64,000 nt of DNA from contig NZ_JBJGDW010000007.1 of assembly GCF_045062605.1 (NCBI RefSeq), positions 23,401-87,400 of the forward strand, in the 5' to 3' direction. Below the pieces are notes generated by a model. The model worked only from the letters and a program-made list of their open reading frames with translations, was not told the origin of the DNA and did no database searches. How positions within the stretch are numbered: the stretch's first letter is position 1; each line of letters starts with the position of its first letter. Positions 38,813 through 50,016 of this stretch are shown in pieces. The translations under genes and the position numbers were made by a program. Origin of the DNA: Deinococcus sp045062605 (GTDB taxonomy: Bacteria > Deinococcota > Deinococci > Deinococcales > Deinococcaceae).

Positions 38813-39787
38813 ATGACTGCCGAACCGCCCCCTCGTCCCGCTCTGCCTGCCCAGTTACCCGCACTGGGCAGCGCCCACCTCAGCGTGCTGCTGGGCGTGG
38901 CCGAGGCGGGCAGCTTCAGCGAGGCCGCGCTGCGGCTGGGGCTGGCGCAGTCCACCGTCAGCCATACCGTGCAGACCGCCGAGACGGTGCTGGGGCTGCG
39001 GATTTTCCAGCGGGGCCGCCACGGCGCGTGGCCCACGGCGGCGGGCGCGCGGGTGCTGGCCCACGCCCGCAATGCCGCCGACGCCCTGCACGCCATGACC
39101 CTTCTCCCGGCTCCACTCGGCGGCACCCTGCGCGTGGTGTCGTGCCGCAGCGTGATCCGGCAGTTCATCACCCCGGCGCTGAATGCCTTTGGTCACCTGT
39201 ACCCGGATGTGGAGGTGGTGGTGCGCGACACCTCCGGCGAGCATGACGAGATCGAGGCGCTGGTGCGGGCGGGGGAGGCCGATCTGGGCCTGGGCCGCCT
39301 GCCGATGCACCCCGAACTGGACACGCGCGAACTGCTGGCCGACGAGTACCTGATCATCGCGTCTGCCCACGCCCCGCCCATCTGTACCTGGGACGACTTC
39401 CACTGCGCCGCGTACATCGTCTGCGAGGAGGACTGCGCCCCGTTGATCGCCGCGCATGTGGCCCGGCATTCGCAGCCGCCCACGCCCGCCGTGCGCCTCA
39501 AAGACCCGCAGGTGGCGCTGGGCCGGGTGGCCGAGGGACACGGGTTCACGGTGCTGACCGGACTGGTCTTCGTGCCGTTGCCGCCGAACCTGCGCGCTTA
39601 TCCATTGCCCACCCCGCTGTGGAGGCCGATCGGCAGCGTGACCCGCCGGGGTCAGCAGGAGGTTTCGCCGCTGATCGACGCCTTCCGGGACGCCGTGCTG
39701 TCGCCAGGAGCGTTGCGGGCAGCGGCGGGACGGCAGGCGCATCTGGTGCGTTTTGGGGACGCGAGAACACGGCCCACAGACTTTTAG
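38813..39787 (+). CDS. LysR-family transcriptional regulator
   Basis: 324 residues. The DNA-binding winged helix is at about 20-78 (LLGVAEAGSFSEAALRLG, then LAQSTVSHTVQTAE). The ligand-binding region from about 105 (GGTLRVVSCRSVIRQFITPA) has the usual two lobes. The N-terminal extension of about 15 residues is proline-rich. Inducer and targets are unknown; it is followed by proB after 45 bp with its own promoter. Confidence 0.9.
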   Translation: MTAEPPPRPALPAQLPALGSAHLSVLLGVAEAGSFSEAALRLGLAQSTVSHTVQTAETVLGLRIFQRGRHGAWPTAAGARVLAHARNAADALHAMTLLPAPLGGTLRVVSCRSVIRQFITPALNAFGHLYPDVEVVVRDTSGEHDEIEALVRAGEADLGLGRLPMHPELDTRELLADEYLIIASAHAPPICTWDDFHCAAYIVCEEDCAPLIAAHVARHSQPPTPAVRLKDPQVALGRVAEGHGFTVLTGLVFVPLPPNLRAYPLPTPLWRPIGSVTRRGQQEVSPLIDAFRDAVLSPGALRAAAGRQAHLVRFGDARTRPTDF

Positions 39788-39819
39788 ACCTTCAGACGGT
39801 CAGACCGCCCTGCTCCCCG

Positions 39820-39825
39820 TACACT
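39820..39825 (+). promoter_or_regulatory. -10 hexamer TACACT for proB
   Basis: TACACT, 7 nt, ATG at 39833. No Shine-Dalgarno. Confidence 0.55.
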
Positions 39826-39832
39826 GCCTCCC

Positions 39833-40924
39833 ATGCGCGTCGTCCTGAAACTCGGCACCAGCGTCCTGACGGCGGGGGGAGACCGCTTGAGCCGTCCGCG
39901 TCTGGTGGACCTGATGCGCGGCATGGTGGCGGTGCAGGCCGCCGGGCATCAGGTGGTGCTGGTCAGCAGCGGCGCGGTGCTGGCGGGCTGGGAGGCGCTG
40001 GGCTTTCCGCCGCGTGACCGCACGCTGGCCGAGAAACAACTGCTGGCGGCGGTGGGCCAGGGCCGCCTGATGCACCTGTACGCCCTGCTGGCCGAGCTGT
40101 ACGGCGTGAACGTGGCGCAGGTGCTGCTGACCGCCGACGATTTCCGGGACCGCACCCGTTATCTGAATGCCCGCACCACGCTGGACGCCTGCCTGAGCCG
40201 GGGCGTGCTGCCGATCATCAACGAGAACGATGCCGTGGCCCTGGAACAGATCCGGGTGGGCGACAACGACACCCTCTCGGCCTTCGTGGCGAATCTGGTG
40301 GACGCCGATCTGCTGGTGATCCTGACCGATGCGCCGGGCCTGTACACCGCAGACCCGCGTACCGATCCAGACGCCACCCTGATTCCCGTGGTGGAGCGCG
40401 TCACGCCGGAGGTCTGGGCGCGGGCCGGGGGCGCAGGGTCCCACCGGGGGACGGGCGGCATGCACACCAAGATTCAGGCCGCCGAGATCGCCACCCGCGC
40501 CGGCACCCCGGTGGTGATCGCCCCCGGCGACGCGCCCGACGCGCTGGCCCGCATCGTGGGCGGCGAGGCGCTGGGCACGCGTTTTCTGGCCGCTGGATCG
40601 CGTCTGGAAGCCCGCAAGCGCTGGATTCTGGCCGAGATCAGCCCCGCCCGCGTGCATCTGGACGACGGCGCGGCGCGGGCGGTGACCGAGCGTGGCTCCA
40701 GCCTGTTGCCTGCCGGAATCCGGCGCGTGGAGGGCGAGTTCGTGCGCGGGCAGACCATCCGCCTGATCGGCCCTGGCGGCGTGGAACTGGCGCGTGGGCT
40801 GACGCGTTATGCCTCGGCGGATTTGAGTCGCATCGCCGGGCATCACTCGCGCGAGATCGAGGCACTTCTGGGCTTTACCTACGGGCCGGAAGCGGTCCAC
40901 CGGGACGATCTGGTTCGGCTGTAG
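39833..40924 (+). CDS. proB: Glutamate 5-kinase
   Basis: 363 residues, the full ProB length. It phosphorylates glutamate in the first step of proline synthesis. The amino acid kinase domain (about 1-255) shows VVLKLGTSVLT, VLVSSGAVLAG, IINENDAVALEQIRVGDND and TGGMHTKIQAAEIA. The PUA domain (about 275-360) has GARAVTERGSSLLPAGIRRV-like sequence. No proA lies next to it here. Confidence 0.93.
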   Translation: MRVVLKLGTSVLTAGGDRLSRPRLVDLMRGMVAVQAAGHQVVLVSSGAVLAGWEALGFPPRDRTLAEKQLLAAVGQGRLMHLYALLAELYGVNVAQVLLTADDFRDRTRYLNARTTLDACLSRGVLPIINENDAVALEQIRVGDNDTLSAFVANLVDADLLVILTDAPGLYTADPRTDPDATLIPVVERVTPEVWARAGGAGSHRGTGGMHTKIQAAEIATRAGTPVVIAPGDAPDALARIVGGEALGTRFLAAGSRLEARKRWILAEISPARVHLDDGAARAVTERGSSLLPAGIRRVEGEFVRGQTIRLIGPGGVELARGLTRYASADLSRIAGHHSREIEALLGFTYGPEAVHRDDLVRL

Positions 40925-41160
40925 GGGGCTGCTGTGTTTTTCGGGCAGCCCCACCCCCCAGCCCCCTACCCCAGAGGGGCAGGGGGAGCAGCGCTGCGCT
41001 AGGCACGAGTTCACGGGCGTTATCGGTGGGAGAGGGCGGCGGCCTTCGGGTTTGATGCCCTGCTCCGTCACGCCGAATGCGGCCCGTGCGCTACGCGCCC
41101 GACGGCCTTCGGTTGCTGTTTCGGTGGCATTTCTGGAAGTGCCAGTCCCTTGATCTCTAG

Positions 41161-41183
41161 CCCCTCCCCCCTTGCGGGGGAGG
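41161..41183. repeat. CCCCTCCCCC hairpin
   Basis: CCTCCCCC and GGGGGAGG arms around a CTTGC loop; same general type as the hairpins at 635 and 27687. It overlaps the start of the first 35-bp repeat. Confidence 0.4.
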
Positions 41184-41214
41184 TTGGGACTGGTACAGCT
41201 CCGCAGGAGAGGGG
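41180..41214 (+). repeat. 35-bp direct repeat, copy 1
   Basis: Core TTGGGACTGGTACAGCTCCG then CAGGAGAGGGG. It matches copy 2 at 41323-41357 at 33 of 35 positions. Confidence 0.6.
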
Positions 41215-41322
41215 GGAACCGCAAACGCCGTTCCAGCGCGGCCAGAGAAAAATGACATCTTGCGAAAATCAGCGCAAAGCTAAATATGAGAGACTTGTCT
41301 GCATCACTCAGCCCCTTGCAGT

Positions 41323-41357
41323 GAGGCTGGGACTGGTACAGCTCCGCAGGGGAGGGG
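41323..41357 (+). repeat. 35-bp direct repeat, copy 2
   Basis: Core CTGGGACTGGTACAGCTCCG then CAGGGGAGGGG, about 143 bp downstream of copy 1. Confidence 0.6.
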
Positions 41358-41420
41358 TTGGCAGGCGCAGGCTTCTCTCGGTTCAGCCCGGTCCCGGCCC
41401 CGCATTTCGTACCCCGCCTC

Positions 41421-41426
41421 TATACT
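41421..41426 (+). promoter_or_regulatory. -10 hexamer TATACT, leaderless GTG start
   Basis: TATACT, 7 nt, GTG at 41434. Confidence 0.55.
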
Positions 41427-41433
41427 TCCCCCT

Positions 41434-42174
41434 GTGCTGTTGCTGCTGCTGCTCACCGCCTCGCTGCTGACCGTTCCCGATCCGGCAGGGGACGCGCTTG
41501 GGGACGGCGGTTACATCCTGCCGCGCCAGCCCGCCGTGACCGAGGATGCGCTGGACCTGCGCTCGTTCAGCGCCGCGCCGCAGGCCACAGGAATGCGTTT
41601 TACCGTCAGCCTGGGGCAGATCGGCAACCCCTGGAATGCGCCATCGGGCTTCTCGGCAGGCGTCACCGACATTTTTATCAAGACGGGTCCTGGCGGGCAG
41701 ACGGCGCTGGCGGACACCGGCCTGCGGGCGCGCAGTGGGGGCTGGCATTATCACCTGCGCGTGACCGGTTACGGCAGCACGCTGGAGCGAACGGACGACG
41801 CCGGGGAACAGACCGAGCGCCTGACCGCACCCACCGTGCAGATCGAAGGCACCGGACTGGTCATCGACGCCGCCGTGCCCGCTGGGAGTTACGCGTACTG
41901 GGTGACCAGCAGCGTCTACAGCCCGCTGTCGGCGGGCGGGGTCCTGAAGCCCACGGGCAGCACTGGCCCCGGCAGCCTTCAGACCGGGCGGGCGGACGCG
42001 CCCACGCCCGTAGATGTGCTGGCCCCCGCCGGGGACACCCGCGCCTTTACCGACGGCACCCTGGCCCCGGTGGGCGACACACGGGACCGCGCCAGCGTGA
42101 TCCTGGCGGTGCTGGGTGGGCTGGCCCTGCTGGCCACCGTGGTGGCGACGGTGGCGATCTGGCGGCGCAGGTGA
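41434..42174 (+). CDS. Glucodextranase-like DOMON domain protein
   Basis: 246 residues. The signal peptide is short (about 1-13). A beta-sandwich region follows (VPDPAGDALGDGGYILP, LDLRSFSAAPQATGMRFTVS, YGSTLERTDDAG) of the type found at the end of glucodextranases and in archaeal/bacterial surface proteins. A C-terminal membrane helix (about 217-240) ends in WRRR, so it is anchored with the domain outside. It probably binds a sugar or heme-like ligand. It lies 7 nt before the EamA gene. Confidence 0.75.
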   Translation: MLLLLLLTASLLTVPDPAGDALGDGGYILPRQPAVTEDALDLRSFSAAPQATGMRFTVSLGQIGNPWNAPSGFSAGVTDIFIKTGPGGQTALADTGLRARSGGWHYHLRVTGYGSTLERTDDAGEQTERLTAPTVQIEGTGLVIDAAVPAGSYAYWVTSSVYSPLSAGGVLKPTGSTGPGSLQTGRADAPTPVDVLAPAGDTRAFTDGTLAPVGDTRDRASVILAVLGGLALLATVVATVAIWRRR

Positions 42175-42181
42175 CCCGTCC

Positions 42182-43099
<918 letters not shown>

Positions 43100-43216
43100 C
43101 AGGGGGGGCGTGATGCGCGTCCCGAGCTGTTCCTGCCCGCGCCGCAGTGGCCCCTCGGCAGGCAGTCGTCGTTCAGAAGGCAGTGATTGTTCAGAAAGAG
43201 CAACGCGCTACCATGA

Positions 43217-46200
43217 GTGAAGATTTTCATGTACCCCCATCCGCCGATTTTCCCTCCTCAACGACAAGAGACCGACGTTGCCGCCCCTGTGGCGGGACCG
43301 GGGGCCGGGTCTGCGCCGGATCTCTTGCTGGCTCCGCTGGCGGGAATGCTGGAGCTGGAATCGGTGGTGGCGGCGCGGCTGTTCCTGACCGGCGAGAGCG
43401 GCACCTTCGCGTTGGCAGCCCAAACTGGCCCTGTATCTACCCAGGCTGGCGCTGTACCCACCCAGTCTGGCCCGGTGCCCATTACGGTCACGCCGCTGGC
43501 CCTGTGCCGCCGCGCTGCCGAACTGCTGGCGCACCTGCCGCAGCCTGCGCGCCTGTTCGATGCCCCCAGTCTCTACGCGGCGCTGCTGGCCCCGGACGCC
43601 GCGAAGGTGCTGTGCCGCTCAGCACCTTCGCGGCCTGCGCTCTCCCTGGCTGTGCCTGTCGAGATGGGAGGGGTGGTGCGCGGGGCGCTGCATCTGGACC
43701 TCGAATCTGTGGGCCAGATCGTGGACGCGCCGCCGCCTGCGCCGCTGCTGGCCCTGGCGCAGGCGCAGGCCGGGCTGCTGGCCGCCGCGCTGCACCGGAT
43801 TGACCTGGAGTGCGCCCTGAATGCCGCGCAGCGCGAGGTGGAATTGCTGGAGCGGGCGTGGCAGGCAGTGGCACATTCGGACAGTCGAACCGAGTTGTTC
43901 GAGAAGATCACGCGCGCCGTGCATGAGTTGATGGGGGTTGAGCGCACGGCCATCGGCATGCTGGAAGGCGACGTGCTGATCTTGCGGGAAAGTGCCGGCC
44001 ACGGCCACTGGAACAGCCGTTACCCGATCAATACCGGCGTGGCTGGCCGGGTGGCCAGCAGTGGGCAGCCCGCGCTGATCCCGGATGTGCGCCTGGACCC
44101 CGATTATTTAATGCTGTCCCCCAGCGTGATCAGCGAGATCTGCGTGCCGCTGCTGGACGGCACACGCGTGGTGGGCGTGCTGGACGTGGAATGCGAGTCC
44201 CGGCACCTGGGCGTGCAGGACCTGCGGCCACTGGCGACGCTGGGAACCTGGCTGGGGCAGGCCCTGGAGCGCGAGCGGCTGCACGCCGACACTGAGCGGC
44301 AGCGCCGGGCACTGGACCTGCTGCACCGCCTGCGGACCTCGTTCGGCACTGGTCTGTACACTGCACAGAGTGTCCGGGTGGTGACCAGTGGGTTGCGCGA
44401 GACCTTCGGGTACTCGCACGTCAGCGTGTACCTGCTGGACGGAGACGTGCTGGCCTTGCAAGATCAGGTGGGATACACAGAGGTCATCGAGCGCCTGCCG
44501 GTGGACCAGGGCGTGATGGGCCGGACCTGCCGCAGCGGCGAAACCCAGTGGGTTCAGGACCTCAGCCGGGACCCCGACGCACTGCTGGCCCTGCCCGGCA
44601 TCACCTCGCAAGTGTGCGTGCCGCTGCTGCGCGGCCAGCAGGTGATCGGTGTCCTGAACGTCGAGACCTTTGGCAGCGCCGAGCCGCTTGGGCCGTGGGA
44701 CGCCCAGATCATCGGCTCGGTGGGCGGCTACCTGCAACAGGTGCTGGAACGCTCGTGGCTGCACGCGCAGGTCAGGGAGCGCGAGGCCCAGTACCGCCTG
44801 CTGGCCGAGTACACCAACGATCTGGTCTGTCTGCACCGCCCCGGCGGCGACTTCAGTTATGTCAGCCCCAGCGTCCACGGGCTGCTGGGTTATGTCCCAG
44901 AAGAGCTGATCGGCACTTCTCCCGAGGCCCTGATGCACCCGGAAGACCGCGTCAACCTGCACGAACTGGGTCAGACTCCGGGACTCCCCATCCTGCTCAG
45001 GTTGCGCCACCGAAAGGGCCACTACCTGACCCTGGAGGTCAGCCTCAGCAGGATCGAGTCCAGCGGTTCAGCCGAGGCCGGCGGCCCACGCCTGCCGTAT
45101 CAGTTCCTGACCTCGGCGCGGGACGTCACGGCGCGGCAGGAGGCCGAGGCGCGGCTGCTGTGGGCGGCCACCCACGACTCGCTGACCCGGCTGTTCAACC
45201 GGGACCGCCTGTACAGCGTGCTGGAAGAGCAGATGGCGCTGGCCCGCCAGACCGGGCAGCCGGACTACGCGGTGCTGTACCTGGACATGGACCGGTTCAA
45301 GGTGATCAACGACAGCCTGGGCCACACCGCCGGGGACCAGTTGCTCCAGGCGTTTTCCGAGCGTCTGAAAGCCTGCATGGACGGCGCGCTGGTGGCCCGG
45401 CTGGGCGGCGACGAGTTCGCCGTGCTGATGTGTGGGCTGCCACCGGGTGACCTGTCGCGGGTGGAGGCCGCCGCCGCGCGCCTCCAGGCCAGATTGATCT
45501 CGCCGTTCACGGTCCAGGGCCGCTCCGTGGGGGTCAGCGTCAGCATCGGCATCGCGCCGGGCGAACTGCACCACGCCTCGCCTGCCGACATCCTGCGCGA
45601 CGCGGACCTGAGCATGTACCGCGCCAAGCGTGACCCGTTCCGCCCGGTGGTGACCTTCCGGCCCGAGATGCACGCGGCAGCCCTGCGTCAGCTTCAGCTC
45701 GAGGCCGATGTGGCGCAGGCGGCGCGGCGCGGCCAGATGCGGCTGGTCTATCAGCCCATCGTGGACATCCAGACGGGCCGGATCGGTGGCTACGAGGCCC
45801 TGCTGCGCTGGCAGCACCCGCAGCTTGGAGCGGTGCCGCCGAGCGAATTTGTGCCGCTGGCGGAGGAACTGGAGATCATCTCCGAGCTGGGGGCTTTCGT
45901 GCTGGAGGTTGCCTGCCGCACCTTCCAGGCCGCATCCGGCCCTGATCTGGCCTGCTCTGGCCCGGCCACCTTCCCGCCTCCGTCGCTCCAGGTCAACGTG
46001 TCCACCCGGCAGTTCCTGCGCCCCGGCTTCGTGCAGACGGTGCGACGGATTCTGGACGACACCGGCTTTCCCGCCGCGCGGCTACATCTGGAGGTCACCG
46101 AGAGCGCCCTGATTCTGGATATCGACGAGGCCGCCCGCACCCTGACCGGGCTGCGCGGCCTGGGCGTCAAGATTCATATCGACGATTTTGGCACCGGGCA

Positions 46201-46504
46201 TTCCAGTCTGGCGTTCCTGCACCGCTTTCCGGTGGACGCCCTGAAGGTGGACCGGGCCTTCATCGCCCGTCTGGGCGAGGATCTGGTTAGTGCCAGGGTG
46301 GTGCAGACCGTGCTGCTGCTGGCCCGCACCCTGGATGTGGAGGTGATCGCCGAGGGCATCGAGACGGCCACGCAGCGCGACCACCTGATCCGCATGGGCT
46401 GCCGCTGGGGCCAGGGCTACCTGTTCGCCCGGCCCCTGGAACTGGCCGATACCCTGGAATTGCTGCGGGCTGGACCGGCTGCCCTGCTGGGGCCACGCGA
46501 TTGA
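43217..46504 (+). CDS. GAF/PAS/GGDEF/EAL cyclic di-GMP protein
   Basis: About 1095 residues, cytoplasmic. Domain order: a GAF-like region (about 25-185), GAF (about 215-365), GAF (about 375-515), PAS (about 525-650), GGDEF (about 665-800, with LGGDEF intact near 728) and EAL (about 825-1085, with EALLRW, EVTESAL, DDFGTG and AEGIET). Both catalytic cores look complete, so it may make and break cyclic di-GMP under control of three sensors. The start is unsure: GTG 43217, ATG 43229, or an ATG at 43213 in another frame. Confidence 0.88.
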   Translation: MKIFMYPHPPIFPPQRQETDVAAPVAGPGAGSAPDLLLAPLAGMLELESVVAARLFLTGESGTFALAAQTGPVSTQAGAVPTQSGPVPITVTPLALCRRAAELLAHLPQPARLFDAPSLYAALLAPDAAKVLCRSAPSRPALSLAVPVEMGGVVRGALHLDLESVGQIVDAPPPAPLLALAQAQAGLLAAALHRIDLECALNAAQREVELLERAWQAVAHSDSRTELFEKITRAVHELMGVERTAIGMLEGDVLILRESAGHGHWNSRYPINTGVAGRVASSGQPALIPDVRLDPDYLMLSPSVISEICVPLLDGTRVVGVLDVECESRHLGVQDLRPLATLGTWLGQALERERLHADTERQRRALDLLHRLRTSFGTGLYTAQSVRVVTSGLRETFGYSHVSVYLLDGDVLALQDQVGYTEVIERLPVDQGVMGRTCRSGETQWVQDLSRDPDALLALPGITSQVCVPLLRGQQVIGVLNVETFGSAEPLGPWDAQIIGSVGGYLQQVLERSWLHAQVREREAQYRLLAEYTNDLVCLHRPGGDFSYVSPSVHGLLGYVPEELIGTSPEALMHPEDRVNLHELGQTPGLPILLRLRHRKGHYLTLEVSLSRIESSGSAEAGGPRLPYQFLTSARDVTARQEAEARLLWAATHDSLTRLFNRDRLYSVLEEQMALARQTGQPDYAVLYLDMDRFKVINDSLGHTAGDQLLQAFSERLKACMDGALVARLGGDEFAVLMCGLPPGDLSRVEAAAARLQARLISPFTVQGRSVGVSVSIGIAPGELHHASPADILRDADLSMYRAKRDPFRPVVTFRPEMHAAALRQLQLEADVAQAARRGQMRLVYQPIVDIQTGRIGGYEALLRWQHPQLGAVPPSEFVPLAEELEIISELGAFVLEVACRTFQAASGPDLACSGPATFPPPSLQVNVSTRQFLRPGFVQTVRRILDDTGFPAARLHLEVTESALILDIDEAARTLTGLRGLGVKIHIDDFGTGHSSLAFLHRFPVDALKVDRAFIARLGEDLVSARVVQTVLLLARTLDVEVIAEGIETATQRDHLIRMGCRWGQGYLFARPLELADTLELLRAGPAALLGPRD

Positions 46505-46546
46505 GCGGCCCGTAATTGAGCAGTCCCGCCGACTGGGGCTAGATTC

Positions 46547-47818
<1,272 letters not shown>

Positions 47819-47824
47819 GGGGGA

Positions 47825-47830
47825 AGGGTA
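47825..47830 (-). promoter_or_regulatory. -10 hexamer TACCCT for DUF4127 gene
   Basis: Minus-strand TACCCT, 6 nt, ATG at 47818. Confidence 0.5.
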
Positions 47831-47883
47831 GCGGGGGGGGATGAGAGGGGAGGTGTCGGGTTGTTTTCTGGTGTGGCTCCCAC

Positions 47884-48039
47884 GGTTGACCCCTCTGCTT
47901 CGCAGCTCTGCGAGTCCGGCGCTCCGCGCCACCTCCCCTTAGAAAGGAGGCAAGGAGATTCGTGTGCTGCATGGTCTTCTGCGCTCCTTAGCTCCCTTTT
48001 GAGGGGAGCTGGCAGCGAAGCTGACTGAGGGGTCAAACC
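47884..48039. repeat. 156-bp inverted-repeat element
   Basis: The ends GGTTGACCCCTCTGCTTCGC and, inverted, GGTTTGACCCCTC then GCTTCGCTGCC form imperfect terminal repeats. Inside lie two hairpins, CCTCCCC..GGAGG (about 47931-47950) and AGCTCCC..GGGGAGCT (about 47990-48010). It encodes no protein. It fills most of the 315-bp gap between the DUF4127 gene and the ABC permease gene. Confidence 0.55.
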
Positions 48040-48120
48040 GCAACCAGCCACCCCTGTCCCTCCAATCCCCCTTTCCTCACACCTCCGCACTGCGTACCAT
48101 CTGCCCCGGCCCCTGGGGCG

Positions 48121-48126
48121 TACCTT
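48121..48126 (+). promoter_or_regulatory. -10 hexamer TACCTT for ABC operon
   Basis: TACCTT, 7 nt, ATG at 48134. Confidence 0.45.
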
Positions 48127-48133
48127 GAGGGCA

Positions 48134-49294
48134 ATGAAATGGACGGATTTGTGGGGACTGGCCTGGCGCGGGCTGACGCGGCGGCGGGTGCGGACGGGCC
48201 TGACCGCGCTGGGGATCACGGTGGCGGTGGCGAGCATGGTGATTTTCCTGTCGCTGGGCGAGGGCATCCGCAAGGTGTTTGTGGAGCAACTGGGCGGCAT
48301 CGGTCCGGATATTCAGGTCAGCCTGAGCGGCTTCACGCAGGGTTTTGCGCCGCAGCCCAACCTGCCCGACAAGGCCGTGACCGACATCCAGGCGCTGGCC
48401 CCGGAACTGGGGATCAAAACCGTGACCCCGGTGGTTATGACCATTCGCGGCAGTCTGGACGTGTCGCAGAGCGTCGTGCTGTACGGCCTGCCCGCCGCGC
48501 AGGGCATCGGGGCGGTGTTTCCCAATTCATCGGAGGCGCAGGGCCGCGCCTTCACTGCCGCCGACGAGGGCAAAGGGGTGGCTATTGCAGGTGCGAAGGC
48601 CGCGCAGAACCTGAATCTCAAGGTGGGCAGCACCCTCAACCTCAACCGCCGCAATCAGGCCAAGGTGGTGGGCGTGCTGGCCCCCGAATCCGGGCTAGTG
48701 GACAACTTCATCTTCCTGCCGCTGAATACCCTGCAAAAGTCGGAGGGTGCAGAGGGCCGCGTTTCGCTGGTGGCCGTCAAGCTGGACAACCCCCGACAGG
48801 CGCGTGAGGTGGCCACGGCGCTGTCCGACAAACTGGACCTGGAAGCCTCCACCCAGTCGGACTTCCTGAGCTTCGTGGAGCGGGCACTCAAGATCAGTGA
48901 CGCCGTGCGCTTCGGCATCTCGCTGATCTCGCTGATCGTGGGTGGGCTGGCGGTGGCAAACACGGTGATGATGGGCGTCTTTGAGCGCACCCGCGAATTC
49001 GGCACGCTGCGGGCCATCGGGGCGCGGCCCGGCTTCGTGCGGGCGCTGGTGCTGAGCGAATCGCTGCTGCTGTCGCTGGTGGGCGGCGTGGGCGGCGTGA
49101 TCGTGGGTCTGGTGGGCATCTGGGGGGTCAACCTGTACACCCAGCAACTGGCCGGAATTGACGCCGCCGCGCTGACCCCCCGGCTGGTGCTGCTGGCGCT
49201 GGGCATCAGCCTGTTCCTGGGGCTGGTGTCGGGCCTGCTGCCTGCCCGCACCGCCAGTAAGTTGAACATCACCGAAGCGCTGGGGAGGGTCTGA
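48134..49294 (+). CDS. MacB/FtsX-type ABC transporter permease
   Basis: 386 residues. One N-terminal membrane helix (about 18-40, TGLTALGITVAVASMVIFLS), a large extracytoplasmic MacB-like domain (about 45-245), then three C-terminal helices (about 265-290, 318-345, 355-375). The FtsX signature GVFERTREFGTLRAIGA lies just after the second helix. Such mechanotransmission pumps move lipoproteins, peptides or signals rather than passing solutes across the inner membrane. Its stop overlaps the start of the ATPase gene (TGATG). Confidence 0.9.
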   Translation: MKWTDLWGLAWRGLTRRRVRTGLTALGITVAVASMVIFLSLGEGIRKVFVEQLGGIGPDIQVSLSGFTQGFAPQPNLPDKAVTDIQALAPELGIKTVTPVVMTIRGSLDVSQSVVLYGLPAAQGIGAVFPNSSEAQGRAFTAADEGKGVAIAGAKAAQNLNLKVGSTLNLNRRNQAKVVGVLAPESGLVDNFIFLPLNTLQKSEGAEGRVSLVAVKLDNPRQAREVATALSDKLDLEASTQSDFLSFVERALKISDAVRFGISLISLIVGGLAVANTVMMGVFERTREFGTLRAIGARPGFVRALVLSESLLLSLVGGVGGVIVGLVGIWGVNLYTQQLAGIDAAALTPRLVLLALGISLFLGLVSGLLPARTASKLNITEALGRV

Positions 49295-50007
49295 TGACTG
49301 TCGCAACGAGGGAAAAAGCCGAGGCTCAGGCCACCAGTACGCCGCCCCTGCACGTTGAGAACCTGTCGCGCGTCTATCCCAGTGGCGAGGGGCAGGTGCA
49401 GGCGCTGGCCCCGTTCACGCACACTTTTCCGCCGGGGATGACGGCGGTGGTGGGGCCGTCGGGTAGCGGGAAAAGTACGCTGCTGAATCTGCTGGCCGGA
49501 TTTGATTCGCCCAGCACCGGGCATGTGGCGGTGGGCGACGTGAACCTGACCACCCTCTCGGAACCCGCGCGGGCCGACTTCCGGCTGGCGCACTACGGCT
49601 TCGTGTTCCAGAACCACAATCTGGTCAGCATCCTGAGCGCGCAGGAGAACGTGGAGTTTCCGCTGACGCTGGCGGGGTTGCCGCCGAAAGAACGGCGGAC
49701 GCGGGCGCGGGAATTGCTGGCCCTGGTGGGCCTGGAAAACCGCGCCGGACATCTGCCCAACCAGCTCTCGGGCGGCGAGGCGCAGCGTGTGGCGATTGCC
49801 CGCGCCCTGGCCCGCGATCCCGGCATCCTGCTGGCCGACGAGCCGACGGGGAATCTGGACAGCAAGACGGGCGAACTGGTGCTGTCCCTACTGACTAGGG
49901 CCGCCGCCGAGGGCCGCCGCGTGGTGCTGATCACCCATGATTCAGAAGTCGCGGCGCTGGCAAATCATCGCCTCAGCGTGCGCGACGGCGTGGTGACGGC
50001 GGGCTAA
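49294..50007 (+). CDS. ABC transporter ATPase, LolD/MacB type
   Basis: 237 residues with all ATPase motifs: Walker A GPSGSGKST, Q-loop in FVFQNHNL, signature LSGGEAQRVAIARAL, Walker B ILLADEPTGNLD and the switch histidine in LITHD. It powers the permease encoded just upstream, with which it overlaps by one base. Its stop codon TAA is part of the TAAACT hexamer that serves the next gene. Confidence 0.93.
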   Translation: MTVATREKAEAQATSTPPLHVENLSRVYPSGEGQVQALAPFTHTFPPGMTAVVGPSGSGKSTLLNLLAGFDSPSTGHVAVGDVNLTTLSEPARADFRLAHYGFVFQNHNLVSILSAQENVEFPLTLAGLPPKERRTRARELLALVGLENRAGHLPNQLSGGEAQRVAIARALARDPGILLADEPTGNLDSKTGELVLSLLTRAAAEGRRVVLITHDSEVAALANHRLSVRDGVVTAG

Positions 50008-50010
50008 ACT
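50005..50010 (+). promoter_or_regulatory. -10 hexamer TAAACT overlapping a stop codon
   Basis: TAAACT includes the ATPase stop codon TAA and lies 6 nt before the ATG at 50017. Confidence 0.5.
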
Positions 50011-50016
50011 GACCCC

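Larger units (their letters stand above)
40925..41433. other. Repeat-rich intergenic region after proB
   Basis: About 500 bp without a convincing gene. It holds a CCCCCTACCCCAGAGGGG palindrome near 40965, a CCCCTCCCCC hairpin at 41161-41183 and two copies of a 35-bp direct repeat. An AT-richer patch lies at about 41245-41310. Confidence 0.5.
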
